From Paenibacillus_E sp042676385 (GTDB taxonomy: Bacteria; Bacillota; Bacilli; Paenibacillales; NBRC-103111): DNA of 64,000 nucleotides. Below are positions 45,075-53,474 of this stretch, piece after piece; position 1 is the stretch's first letter; the number at the start of each line of letters is the position of its first letter. Below the pieces are notes generated by a model. It did not search any database and was not told the DNA's origin. It saw only the letters and a list, made by a program, of their open reading frames with translations. The position numbers were made by a program, and so were the translations under genes. The DNA lies in contig NZ_JBHTHA010000044.1 in assembly GCF_042676385.1 (NCBI RefSeq), positions 1 to 64,000 on the forward strand, read 5' to 3'.

Positions 45075-45136
45075 ATACTTTTTATGAAAAAAATGTTTTG
45101 AATTTCAAAACAAAAAACCGAAAGGAGCAAAAAACA

Positions 45137-45538
45137 ATGAACCAAATTGGCCTCAACTTCGCTATCGCTTTTCTCGGAACGCTATTGACGTACGCCTTTG
45201 GCGGATGGAATGAATTGTTGAGCCTTTTTATTTTGGCAATTGTCATTGAATACTTCACCAGCATCGCCGTTTCTATCAAAGAATCGAAATGCCTCAACAG
45301 CCAAGTTGGCTTTTGGGGCCTAATGCGTAAAGGGTTTATGCTGCTCGTCATTATGCTGGCTCATCGAGCAGATCTTTTATTTAACATTGATCTTATGATG
45401 ACCGGCGCTTTATATTTTTATCTGGCTAATGAGTTCATTTCAATTACTGAAAATTACGGAAGGATGGGGCTGCCGCTGCCGAATCAGATTAAACAAATTA
45501 TACAAGTACTTAGAAGCAAGGGGGGAGATCATGGATAA
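45137..45538 (+). CDS. Phage holin family protein
   Basis: The 133-residue protein has several hydrophobic segments (LNFAIAFLGTLLTYAFGGWN, LFILAIVIEYFTSIAVSIKE, LLVIMLAHRADLL) and ends in a charged tail LPLPNQIKQIIQVLRSK. This is the pattern of the toxin-secretion/phage lysis holin family. ATG 45137 follows GAAAGGAGC. No complete endolysin follows. Confidence 0.85.
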   Translation: MNQIGLNFAIAFLGTLLTYAFGGWNELLSLFILAIVIEYFTSIAVSIKESKCLNSQVGFWGLMRKGFMLLVIMLAHRADLLFNIDLMMTGALYFYLANEFISITENYGRMGLPLPNQIKQIIQVLRSKGGDHG

Positions 45539-45614
45539 ATGACATGCAAAATCAGAATTTCACCGCCTGGCAAACGAGCTTCGCAAAGTTTCCGGACAAC
45601 CATGCATCGACTAA
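45531..45614 (+). pseudogene. Broken mini-ORF after the holin
   Basis: GGGGGGAGATC is a strong ribosome site for ATG 45531, but the frame meets TGA at the fourth codon. It then runs on for 23 plausible residues (HAKSEFHRLANELRKVSGQ...) to TAA. A TGG to TGA change would explain it. A different frame, 45544-45744, is open but has a repetitive basic tail and is not clearly a gene. Confidence 0.3.
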
Positions 45615-45770
45615 AAATGTCCTAGAATGCGACAATGGAGTTACGTTTCGTATCCAGCTCGATGCTAAAAGTGATCGGTACATTTGGCCTATTAAGAGCC
45701 GTAAATCTAGGAGTATAAGGCCGCGAAAATCTAGTAAACCATAAAAACAAGAAGAATATTATTAAAAGTA

Positions 45771-45785
45771 GATACAAAACGTATC
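45771..45785 (+). promoter_or_regulatory. Island operator 1, overlapping the cluster 1 promoter
   Basis: GATACAAAACGTATC (arms GATAC/GTATC). Its first six bases take the -35 position for a TATGAT -10 at 45794-45799 (17-base spacer). It lies 65 bases before the cyclase 1 start. Confidence 0.72.
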
Positions 45786-45849
45786 CGATGTGATATGATG
45801 TAACCAATTGGTACATTTGAACTACAGGCGTATAAAATTGGAGGCATGT

Positions 45850-47787
45850 ATGAGTGCTATAGCTGGCGTTCTCAACAGTAACGGTGAACCTGTATCTACC
45901 GAGGTTATCCGGAATATGATGCATGCCCTGGAGAAATATCCTGCTGATGATGTAAGAACATGGTATGGCGGATCTGTGTTTATGGGTTGTCATGCTCAGT
46001 GGATCACACCTGAATCGATTCACGAGCAGCTCCCTTATTATGATGAATCTAATATGCTGGCGATTACGGCAGACGCGATCATTGATAACCGGGAAGAGTT
46101 GTTTAATCGACTACAAGTCAATTATCATCGGCGCAAACGGATAACGGACAGTGAGCTTATTTTGTTAGCCTATCAAAAATGGGGAAAAGAAGCGCCGCAA
46201 TACTTGATCGGTGATTTTGCCTTTGTCATCTGGGATGAGAAGAAACGTCAACTCTTTGGAGCGCGCGATTTATTAGGAAACCGAACGCTATATTATCATC
46301 ATGATACGCGGCATTTCTCCTTTTGCACGGTAATGAATCCGCTCTTCACTTTACCCGGCATCAAAAAAAGACTTAATGAATCGTGGCTAGCCGAATTTCT
46401 GGCGATTCCCTTCATTTTGGATTCGATCGATGTTCAATCCACCTTGTACAGTGCAATTGATCAGGTTCCTCCAGCTCATACATTTACGATAGAGGACGGT
46501 AAGTTAAGATTGGAGCAATATGGAACATTTGCCGTTCCTGATAGGAAACTTAAGTATAAGACGAACACCGAATATGAAGAGGCGTTTCGCGAAGTTTTTA
46601 TGGAAGCGATTACATCGAGACTCAGAACCTACCGTCAGGTCGGAGCAAGCCTAAGCGGGGGACTAGATTCAGGTGCAGTCGTCAGTTTTGCCGTAAACCC
46701 ATTGCAAATGGAGGGAAAGGCGTTACGCACATACAGTTACATCCCTCCATCGGATTTTGTGGATTGGACTTCAAAAAGCATGGTTGCCGACGAAAGCCCG
46801 TATATTCAAGCTACGGTTGAACATTTGGGCAATCTGACACATCGCTATATGGATTTTTCGGGTCGAGACTCATACGGCGAAATTGACGACTTGCTTGATC
46901 TTATGGAAGGGCCCTACAAATTTTTTGAGAATTCTTTTTGGCTCAAAGGGATGCTCGAACAAGCGCGGCTTGACGAAGTTGGAGTGTTATTAAATGGGGC
47001 AAGAGGAAATTATACGATCTCATGGGGACCGGCTATCGATTATTATGCCCAGCTCTTAAAGAAACTGCGTTGGATCCGGTTTTACCGGGAAATGAAGCTC
47101 TATGGAAAAATAGAAAATATTAGAAGAGTCCATTTGCTGCCTTTCATTGGCAAGCAAGCAATTTCTTCAATGACGCGCATGCCATTTTCTAGGCCCCAAC
47201 CGAGTAACCCACTATTAATTCATCCGGACTTAGCAGCACGAACTGGAGTCATTGACAAGCTAATTAAATACGATGTCGGATTGACGGAATCTTCTTTGGA
47301 CGAATTCGCTGCAAGAAAAGATCAATTCATTAATTTAGCGGTATCGAATCACCAAGGAACGTCGACAACGAAATTATCATTACGTTATGGTGTCTTGGAA
47401 AGAGATCCGACCAGTGATCCGAGAGTCATTCGATTCTGCTTATCTTTACCCGTCGAGCAGTATGTCCAAGAGGGCAGAGACCGTTCGCTCATCCGAAGGT
47501 CGACGGCAGGGTATTTGCCTGATAAAGTCCGTTTAAATCAACGCGTTCGCGGTATTCAAGGGGCCGACTGGATACACCGTGTGCTGCCTTCATGGCGCTT
47601 GCTTACTGAGGAAGTGAATCAACTGTGCCGCGATTCCGCTGTTTCGCAATTGCTGAATGTCAAACAGATCAAGGAGTCGCTTACGAAAATCGGAGATTCA
47701 CCGAAGCCGGAGCTCGCCTATAATCCGGATGTAAGATTGATTATGCAGAGTCTAATTGTGTATCGATTTTTACAAAGTGTCTCTTAG
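45850..47787 (+). CDS. Lasso cyclase (asparagine-synthetase-like), cluster 1
   Basis: The 645-residue protein has the two domains of Asn synthetase B. The N-terminal glutaminase domain begins MSAIAG, with Ser where glutaminases have the catalytic Cys. The C-terminal ATP-pyrophosphatase domain has SGGLDSGAV at ~267. In lasso biosynthesis this enzyme adenylates the ring Asp/Glu and joins it to the core N-terminus. ATG 45850 follows TTGGAGG. First gene of cluster 1 (cyclase, precursor, kinase, exporter), downstream of operator 1. It is a paralogue of the enzyme at 53475. Confidence 0.94.
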   Translation: MSAIAGVLNSNGEPVSTEVIRNMMHALEKYPADDVRTWYGGSVFMGCHAQWITPESIHEQLPYYDESNMLAITADAIIDNREELFNRLQVNYHRRKRITDSELILLAYQKWGKEAPQYLIGDFAFVIWDEKKRQLFGARDLLGNRTLYYHHDTRHFSFCTVMNPLFTLPGIKKRLNESWLAEFLAIPFILDSIDVQSTLYSAIDQVPPAHTFTIEDGKLRLEQYGTFAVPDRKLKYKTNTEYEEAFREVFMEAITSRLRTYRQVGASLSGGLDSGAVVSFAVNPLQMEGKALRTYSYIPPSDFVDWTSKSMVADESPYIQATVEHLGNLTHRYMDFSGRDSYGEIDDLLDLMEGPYKFFENSFWLKGMLEQARLDEVGVLLNGARGNYTISWGPAIDYYAQLLKKLRWIRFYREMKLYGKIENIRRVHLLPFIGKQAISSMTRMPFSRPQPSNPLLIHPDLAARTGVIDKLIKYDVGLTESSLDEFAARKDQFINLAVSNHQGTSTTKLSLRYGVLERDPTSDPRVIRFCLSLPVEQYVQEGRDRSLIRRSTAGYLPDKVRLNQRVRGIQGADWIHRVLPSWRLLTEEVNQLCRDSAVSQLLNVKQIKESLTKIGDSPKPELAYNPDVRLIMQSLIVYRFLQSVS

Positions 47788-47819
47788 CAGATCCGGCTGC
47801 TTGAAAGGAGGTGATATCC

Positions 47820-47948
47820 ATGGAAAACCAAACGAAGCTAGAGTGGCAACAACCTACATTGGAAGTGCTCGACGTCACACAGACGATGGGTGGACCCAAT
47901 GGCCGTGTTCCTGATAAAAATGGCAAAGGGTCTAATAACCGCAGCTAG
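47820..47948 (+). CDS. Lasso peptide precursor, cluster 1
   Basis: A 42-residue precursor after a perfect ribosome site GAAAGGAGGTGAT. The leader includes W-x-x-PTLEVLDV, the region that binds the RRE protein, and the required Thr at -2 (TM before the core). The core is residues 24-42 and begins GGPNGRVPDKN; Asp32 is core position 9, giving a nine-residue Gly1-Asp9 ring. The tail is polar and ends NNRS, with a C-terminal Ser as in paeninodin, whose kinase phosphorylates that Ser. There is no Tyr in this core. Confidence 0.92.
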   Translation: MENQTKLEWQQPTLEVLDVTQTMGGPNGRVPDKNGKGSNNRS

Positions 47949-47994
47949 GAGACTCGTAGGATATCCATTTCCAGAGTAAACTGCAATTGTCCTT

Positions 47995-48030
47995 AGCCCT
48001 TATACAATTAAAGTATAAGGGCTTATTTAT
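47995..48030 (+). terminator. Partial terminator between precursor 1 and its kinase
   Basis: AGCCCTTATAC pairs perfectly with GTATAAGGGCT and is followed by TATTTATT. It would raise precursor mRNA relative to the kinase and exporter. Confidence 0.7.
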
Positions 48031-48057
48031 TAGAAAACCAAATCCGAGGTGAGGAAG

Positions 48058-48984
48058 ATCATACCTACTTTAAAACAAACCGTTTATCATGCATTCGGCT
48101 TAAGACTAGTGAGTGAAATAGCTCTGCCAGAAGTGCTGCATGCAGCAGAACAAGAGGTCATAGCGGATGTAGAAATAAAGATGGAGGACTTATCAGGACT
48201 ATGGAGTGAATTCGGGGATCCTGATGACTTCTGCGCATATACCGAAAATCAGTTTTTGTTTTATGTTCCCGATACGGCAATTTTTAGTATCCGTGAAGGA
48301 AGACAAATTTCCGTATCTCCTTTAGCTGGGGCTACAGAGGAAAGCATTCGTCTATACCTGCTCGGAACGTGTATGGGGGCGATCTTAATACAGCGAAGAA
48401 TACTTCCTCTCCATGGAAGTGCAATAGTTATTGATGGGAAAGCCTATGCGTTCGTTGGTGATTCCGGTGCCGGGAAGTCGACGCTTGCTGCTGCGTTTCT
48501 CCAAAACGGTTATCCACTTCTTAGCGATGATGTGATTGCCGTGCAACTGGAAAGGGATAGCCATCATCCTTTCGTGATTCCGGCTTATCCACAGCAAAAG
48601 CTGTGGCAGCAAAGCATTGATCAATTGGGGATGGAAGCGAATCGCTACCAAACCATATATGATACCAAGTACGCCGTACCCGTATCATCTATGTTCTGCG
48701 AGAGGCCTGTTCCATTGGCTGGCATATTCGAACTGCTCAAGACGGATACCGATGCTGTAGAAATAGATTGCTACCGAGGGCTTGAACGGCTGCCGATCTT
48801 GTATTATCACACCTACCGTCATTTTCTGATTCCGCAATTGGGCGCGGGACAGTGGCATTTTTCAACGATTTCAAACATTAGCAGCAAGGTAAATATGTAC
48901 CAATTACGCAGGCCGTCTGTCGGTTTTACGATTAACGATCTGATATCCCAAGTATTACAAACAGTCAATGAAGGGGCCTTTTGA
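48058..48984 (+). CDS. HPr-kinase-like lasso peptide kinase, cluster 1, with ATC start
   Basis: The ~308-residue protein has the HPr kinase/phosphorylase fold P-loop GDSGAGKST at ~135, then LLSDDVIAV and AYPQQKLWQQS. Relatives (PadeK, ThcoK) phosphorylate the C-terminal Ser of lasso precursors. Aligned to its paralogue at 56044, ATC 48058 falls exactly on that gene's ATG, and GAGGTGAGG lies in front like the paralogue's ribosome site. A GTG at 48049 is the only standard start nearby and has no ribosome site. The stop is followed at once by the exporter start. Confidence 0.88.
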   Translation: MIPTLKQTVYHAFGLRLVSEIALPEVLHAAEQEVIADVEIKMEDLSGLWSEFGDPDDFCAYTENQFLFYVPDTAIFSIREGRQISVSPLAGATEESIRLYLLGTCMGAILIQRRILPLHGSAIVIDGKAYAFVGDSGAGKSTLAAAFLQNGYPLLSDDVIAVQLERDSHHPFVIPAYPQQKLWQQSIDQLGMEANRYQTIYDTKYAVPVSSMFCERPVPLAGIFELLKTDTDAVEIDCYRGLERLPILYYHTYRHFLIPQLGAGQWHFSTISNISSKVNMYQLRRPSVGFTINDLISQVLQTVNEGAF

Positions 48985-50784
48985 ATGGAGCAATTACTCC
49001 TTTTCATCAAGAAGCTGCATAATTTCGCAGGGATTCGATTATATGTCAATTTAATCGGTATGGTTGTGATCAGCTCGCTCGAAGGTGCAGGCATCTTTCT
49101 TTTGGCACCGATGTTAAGTTTAATCGGCCTATTTCGTTCAGCTTCTGAAGGTATTCCGTTTGTTTCATCGATATTTGAGCCATTGAATGGATTGCCGGAA
49201 GGATTTAAGTTATGTGTGATTCTTGGGCTCTTTATTCTGTTGCTTGTCATCCAGTCGCTTCTGCAGCGTTATCAAACGAACTTGAATGAGGGAATCGAAC
49301 AAGGATTTATCCGGCATCTGCGACTGGAAGTTTATGAAGCTTTATTGCAGTCCAACTGGTCATTTTTCCTGAGAAAAAGAAAATCGGACTTTATTCACAT
49401 CATGACAACCGAATTGCCACGGGTCAGTTATGGCATTTACCAATCCCTACAATTAATAACGACGTTTCTGTTTACCTTTGTCCAAATCGCATTCGCACTT
49501 TGGCTATCAGTTCCGCTTACGGTTTCTGTCCTGCTCTGCGGATTGGCTCTCGCCCTTTATTTACGCAGGTTTATTCATAAATCTCAAACAATCGGAGAGC
49601 ATACGACTTTGCTGTCACAGAGCTATATGGCCGGTATGACCGATCATTTCAACGGTATTAAAGACATCAAAAGCAATATGATGGAAGGACAGCATTTGAC
49701 CTGGTTCCGTTCACTTTGTTATCAGATGGAGCATAATTTTATTCAATTTACGAGATTGCAATCGGCTTCTCAATACTATTACAAAGTAGCGTCGGGATTA
49801 TTAATTGCTTTATTTGTTTTTTTATCCTTTATGGTTTTTCATGTGCCGGCAGAAAGGCTTGTTTTTATTGTCATTATTTTTTCGCGCTTATGGCCCAAGT
49901 TTTCAACATTACAGTCCAGTTGGGAACAAATTACTGCAACGCTTCCCGCTTTCAAGAGCTTGGCGGATTTGCAAAAAGAGTATGCAGCTGCCCAAGAAAT
50001 GGACCTAGAGGAACTTAATCATGAAAATACGGTTCGCATTAGGCAGGGAATTGAATGCCGTAACGTTTATTATCGTTATGACAGTCATAATTCCACTTAT
50101 GCACTTAAGGATATTAACCTGCGGATTTCAGCTAATAGTATGACGGCTATTGTTGGCAAATCGGGAGCGGGGAAAAGCACACTTATTGATCTATTGATCG
50201 GACTCATTCATCCAGAAAAGGGAGAGGTCTTAGTAGATGGAAAACCATCTGCTATGGATGGCGCATCTTCTTTACGGCGTACAATCAGCTATGTCTCACA
50301 AGATCCTTTTTTGTTCCATGCAAGTCTTAGGGAAAACCTGATAATCGCAGCACCTCATGCAAGTGAAATGCAGATGTGGGAGGCTTTACGCTTCTCCGCT
50401 TCTGAAGAATTCGTGAAGAAGCTTCCACAAGGATTGGATACTGTCCTAGGGGACCGTGGGGTACGCTTATCAGGAGGGGAACGGCAACGAATCGTTCTGG
50501 CGAGAGCGATCTTGCGTAAACCGTCCATCCTGGTTCTGGATGAAGCCACAAGTGCACTTGATAGTGACAATGAAGCTAAGATTCAAGAAGCTCTTGAGCG
50601 CTTGAAGGGAAGCATGACCATTATTGTCATTGCCCATCGGTTATCGACGATCCGGCATGCGGATCAAGTCATTGTATTAGACCATGGTAGAGTAATTCAG
50701 CAGGGAGGGTATCAGCAACTTTCCGCGGAGCGGGATGGCATGTTCGGTCAATTGCTTGATTATCAGGCGAGGGCGAAAGGATGA
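48985..50784 (+). CDS. ABC exporter (fused permease-ATPase), cluster 1
   Basis: A 599-residue half transporter: six hydrophobic segments in the first ~300 residues, then the ATPase with GKSGAGKST (~391), LSGGERQR (~494), LVLDEATSALD and the switch AHRLS. There is no C39 peptidase domain, as usual in lasso clusters. It exports and gives immunity to the mature lasso peptide. It starts directly after the kinase stop. Closely similar to the exporter at 57741. Confidence 0.93.
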   Translation: MEQLLLFIKKLHNFAGIRLYVNLIGMVVISSLEGAGIFLLAPMLSLIGLFRSASEGIPFVSSIFEPLNGLPEGFKLCVILGLFILLLVIQSLLQRYQTNLNEGIEQGFIRHLRLEVYEALLQSNWSFFLRKRKSDFIHIMTTELPRVSYGIYQSLQLITTFLFTFVQIAFALWLSVPLTVSVLLCGLALALYLRRFIHKSQTIGEHTTLLSQSYMAGMTDHFNGIKDIKSNMMEGQHLTWFRSLCYQMEHNFIQFTRLQSASQYYYKVASGLLIALFVFLSFMVFHVPAERLVFIVIIFSRLWPKFSTLQSSWEQITATLPAFKSLADLQKEYAAAQEMDLEELNHENTVRIRQGIECRNVYYRYDSHNSTYALKDINLRISANSMTAIVGKSGAGKSTLIDLLIGLIHPEKGEVLVDGKPSAMDGASSLRRTISYVSQDPFLFHASLRENLIIAAPHASEMQMWEALRFSASEEFVKKLPQGLDTVLGDRGVRLSGGERQRIVLARAILRKPSILVLDEATSALDSDNEAKIQEALERLKGSMTIIVIAHRLSTIRHADQVIVLDHGRVIQQGGYQQLSAERDGMFGQLLDYQARAKG

Positions 50785-50785
50785 G

Positions 50786-50839
50786 TTGGAAGATCACTGC
50801 GAAGCGTGCTATAATACTTACCGTGATACAAAATGTATC
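50786..50839 (+). promoter_or_regulatory. Promoter and island operator 2
   Basis: TTGGAA (50786-50791), an 18-base spacer and TATAAT (50810-50815) form a good promoter. The perfect palindrome GATACAAAATGTATC follows at 50825-50839, over the expected transcription start. Confidence 0.75.
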
Positions 50840-50871
50840 AAAACTAATTATTTTTTGTTTGAGGAGGAGTT

Positions 50872-52146
50872 ATGTCAAGTCTACTCTTTTTGAAAAATAC
50901 GTTGCTATTACTTATATTTGGTCTCTTTGTATCAGCGTCGACTCCGGAAGCATCGTTATTAATTGATAATAAGGAAACAAACAATAAAGATGTAACATCA
51001 AGAGTAGAAGTCTTGGGGAACCCATTTTCAAAATCAGCATACGCGCGAAATGTATGGGACATGCAAGTTTTCGATGGAAAAATCTATTTAGGGCACGGCA
51101 ATAGCAGTAATGATGGGCCTTCGCCAAATGCGGGGCCTATTCCAATTTACTATTATAACCCAACTACAAACAAATTTGAAACACAGGATGTCGTCTCCTC
51201 TTCGGCAAAAAAAACGGGTACTAAGAAATATGTTGATGAAGAACAAATCGACACGTTTAAAGTGCTGAACGGAAAACTCTATATTCCTGGCAATGACGCG
51301 CATGGCGAGGGTTGGGAATTTGGCAACTATTATAAATTGGATAACGGTAAGTGGATAAAATATAGAAACATTCCGAATGGCATACATGTTTACGATATGG
51401 CCTACTTTAATGGCAATCTTTATGCAGCTATTGGTACAGATACCAGTCCTGATGTTCTCATGTCGCAGGATGACGGCATAACGTGGTCCAAGATAGGTTC
51501 CGTCGATAAATTCGGTCCGACCAGAGCTTATACTTTATTTGAATTTAAGAAAAAGCTGTATGCAGTAAGTGCATTGTTGCCCAAAAATAATAATTGGTCA
51601 GATGAGACTAAAATATTGTGCATTCAAGGTTGTGCAAGTGAAGGAATAGCGAAACAAGAAACTCGCCAGACAACCGTTTTCGGGAGCGAAATGCTGCCCG
51701 GGATTTCCAAAAATGCGACGAAAGTGCCTCCTTATGTAAGGATGGTTAGAACAACCGTTATTGATAATAAACTATTGTATATTGCTGGGGAAATAGTGAA
51801 TGATCAGCATTGGATCCCTCAATCTTTATTTGTCGCCACTGATATCAATGATGCCCGCAGTGTAGCCTTTCCTAATCCTAAAGCGCTGCCTATGGACTTA
51901 CTAGTTCGTGGAGATACGGTTTTTGCATTAGCCTATGTGGAAACCTCCCCTGGACAATATACCAATATCGTATATAAAGCGAATAGCAGTGATCTAGTCA
52001 ACTGGACTGAACTATTTAGTTTTAAACAAAATACCTTTGCAAGGTCTTTTGAAGAATTGAATGGTGATTTTTACTTTGGAATGGGGAGTAACGATAACAA
52101 TCCTTCGGAATTAACGGGTACAATCCTTAGAGTTAAAAAAAAGTAA
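50872..52146 (+). CDS. Secreted beta-propeller-like protein of unknown function
   Basis: The 424-residue protein has an N-terminal hydrophobic segment (LLFLKNTLLLLIFGLFVSAS) acting as signal peptide or anchor. It then has repeated blades of the type F-x-G-K-I-Y-L, LNGKLYIPG, FNGNLYAAIG and FKKKLYAVS, with Asp-box-like DDGITWSKIG. The fold resembles sialidase/kelch propellers, but no catalytic set is seen. GAGGAGG precedes the ATG. It has its own promoter with operator 2, so it belongs to the island regulon. It may bind a surface target or the lasso peptide; the function is unknown. Confidence 0.75.
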   Translation: MSSLLFLKNTLLLLIFGLFVSASTPEASLLIDNKETNNKDVTSRVEVLGNPFSKSAYARNVWDMQVFDGKIYLGHGNSSNDGPSPNAGPIPIYYYNPTTNKFETQDVVSSSAKKTGTKKYVDEEQIDTFKVLNGKLYIPGNDAHGEGWEFGNYYKLDNGKWIKYRNIPNGIHVYDMAYFNGNLYAAIGTDTSPDVLMSQDDGITWSKIGSVDKFGPTRAYTLFEFKKKLYAVSALLPKNNNWSDETKILCIQGCASEGIAKQETRQTTVFGSEMLPGISKNATKVPPYVRMVRTTVIDNKLLYIAGEIVNDQHWIPQSLFVATDINDARSVAFPNPKALPMDLLVRGDTVFALAYVETSPGQYTNIVYKANSSDLVNWTELFSFKQNTFARSFEELNGDFYFGMGSNDNNPSELTGTILRVKKK

Positions 52147-52164
52147 TAAAATTTCCATAAATAC

Positions 52165-52210
52165 GATACAAAACGGATACTTTGTGCTATACTATGATAC
52201 ATAATGTATC
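52165..52210 (+). promoter_or_regulatory. Promoter with island operators 3 and 4
   Basis: A degenerate site GATACAAAACGGATAC (52165-52180) takes the -35 position for TATACT at 52189-52194, with a 17-base spacer. The perfect palindrome GATACATAATGTATC follows at 52196-52210 over the start. This drives the sulfotransferase and cluster 2. Confidence 0.75.
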
Positions 52211-52247
52211 TAAAGAAAGAAAATGAAGTTTGCAGGGGGCTGCTCGA

Positions 52248-53474
52248 TTGATAAATGCTCAAGGTAATAACCTCACTTTCCTGCTCTGTGTTCCCCGGAG
52301 CGGAAGTTCATTAGCGACTGTTATGCTCCAAAACCATAGTAAAGTGTTTGCAACCCAAGAGATGTGGTTTTTGATGAGCTTGTACGATTTGCAAAATAAC
52401 CAGTCTCGTCCGTATGGAGGAGCGGGAATTGTTAATCAGTTCTTTAATGGCGTACTTCCAGGAGAAGTGTTTGAGCAAGCCTGCAGGTCGTTCTCACTTC
52501 AAGTGTACAATGGATTACTTCAAAGCAGCGATGCTGAGATCGTTGTAGACAAGTCACCTCGGTATTACTACGTATTAGAATTCCTGGATAAGTTGTTCCC
52601 GCAATCCAAACGAATATGGCTTATCCGAAACCCTCTAAGTATTTTAGCTTCGTACAAAAAAGTTGAAGCGCAAATCAATCGATTTAATATCAGTGAAGAT
52701 CTTTTGAATCCCCGATTTAATATCAAGAGCACAGATCTTACAGCGGGTTTGTTTCGTTACTTCAACTATTTTTCGTCTAACCATCCTCTTACATATCGTT
52801 TGCAATATGAAAAGTTGGTTTCCGAACCTCAAGAAGAAATGAAAAAGGTATGCGAATTCATGGGAATTGAATATGAAGAAGGTTTGGAAAAGTATGGGCA
52901 GCATATGAACACTCCCAAATCGGAGATGTTCTACAGCATGGGCGTAGGAGATCCCTTTCTAGCCACTCATGCGGAACCGCATCGTGATTCCATACATAGC
53001 TGGAAAGAAGTGCTTGATAAGAAGGAAGTTGAAACCTACTGCAATGTGCTGGGTGCTCAATTGTTCCATGATCTCGGTTACAGTGATGAACTGAAAGAGG
53101 CGGAAAGATGGACGGGGGTTACTTTTGCATCCAAACCGGATTCGGATTTGATTGCATATCGCTCCAAACAATTAGTAGACGCCACAGGGTGCAAATGGGA
53201 AGACGAATATAAAATGAAGATGCATCAAATAGAAGCGGTTGATATGGATACTGTTCGTACCGAAAGTCATGTGAATAGCCAAGTGTTTCAACTTCAGGCC
53301 ACATTGCGTTCATTGGAAAAGAGGTTGGAAAACAGTTATAAGGAACAAAGACGGGCTAAGAATCAGCTTGAAGCGTTGCAAAGCAAGGTTAACAGAATAA
53401 AGTCAATCGTTCCTTTTGGGAATCGGCTGTCCAATTGGGCATCGGATTATTTGATTCATCGTGGGAGGAAATAA
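52248..53474 (+). CDS. PAPS-dependent sulfotransferase family protein
   Basis: The 408-residue protein has the 5'-phosphosulfate loop CVPRSGSSLATVML at ~13-26 and a 3'-phosphate motif region RIWLIRNPLSILASY at ~123-137. A helical body and a C-terminal coiled coil of ~60 residues (ATLRSLEKRLENSYKEQRRAKNQLEALQSKV) follow. TTG 52248 is chosen because AGGGGG lies 8 bases before it. The stop is adjacent to the cyclase 2 start, so it is in the cluster 2 operon. It probably transfers sulfate from PAPS to a hydroxyl, possibly on the lasso peptide, whose cluster 2 cores contain Tyr. The acceptor is not known. Confidence 0.85.
   Translation: MINAQGNNLTFLLCVPRSGSSLATVMLQNHSKVFATQEMWFLMSLYDLQNNQSRPYGGAGIVNQFFNGVLPGEVFEQACRSFSLQVYNGLLQSSDAEIVVDKSPRYYYVLEFLDKLFPQSKRIWLIRNPLSILASYKKVEAQINRFNISEDLLNPRFNIKSTDLTAGLFRYFNYFSSNHPLTYRLQYEKLVSEPQEEMKKVCEFMGIEYEEGLEKYGQHMNTPKSEMFYSMGVGDPFLATHAEPHRDSIHSWKEVLDKKEVETYCNVLGAQLFHDLGYSDELKEAERWTGVTFASKPDSDLIAYRSKQLVDATGCKWEDEYKMKMHQIEAVDMDTVRTESHVNSQVFQLQATLRSLEKRLENSYKEQRRAKNQLEALQSKVNRIKSIVPFGNRLSNWASDYLIHRGRK

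Noticed and set aside
45544..45744. Open frame of 66 codons after the holin.
   Set aside because: It has no own ribosome site and a repetitive basic tail of low complexity; the frame starting at 45531 fits the ribosome site better. Not called a gene.
8252..45804. The 15-base string GTGATATGATGTAAC occurs at 8252 and at 45790.
   Set aside because: A 15-mer match is expected by chance about once or twice in 64 kb of AT-rich DNA. Flanks differ and only the TATGAT -10-like core is functional-looking.
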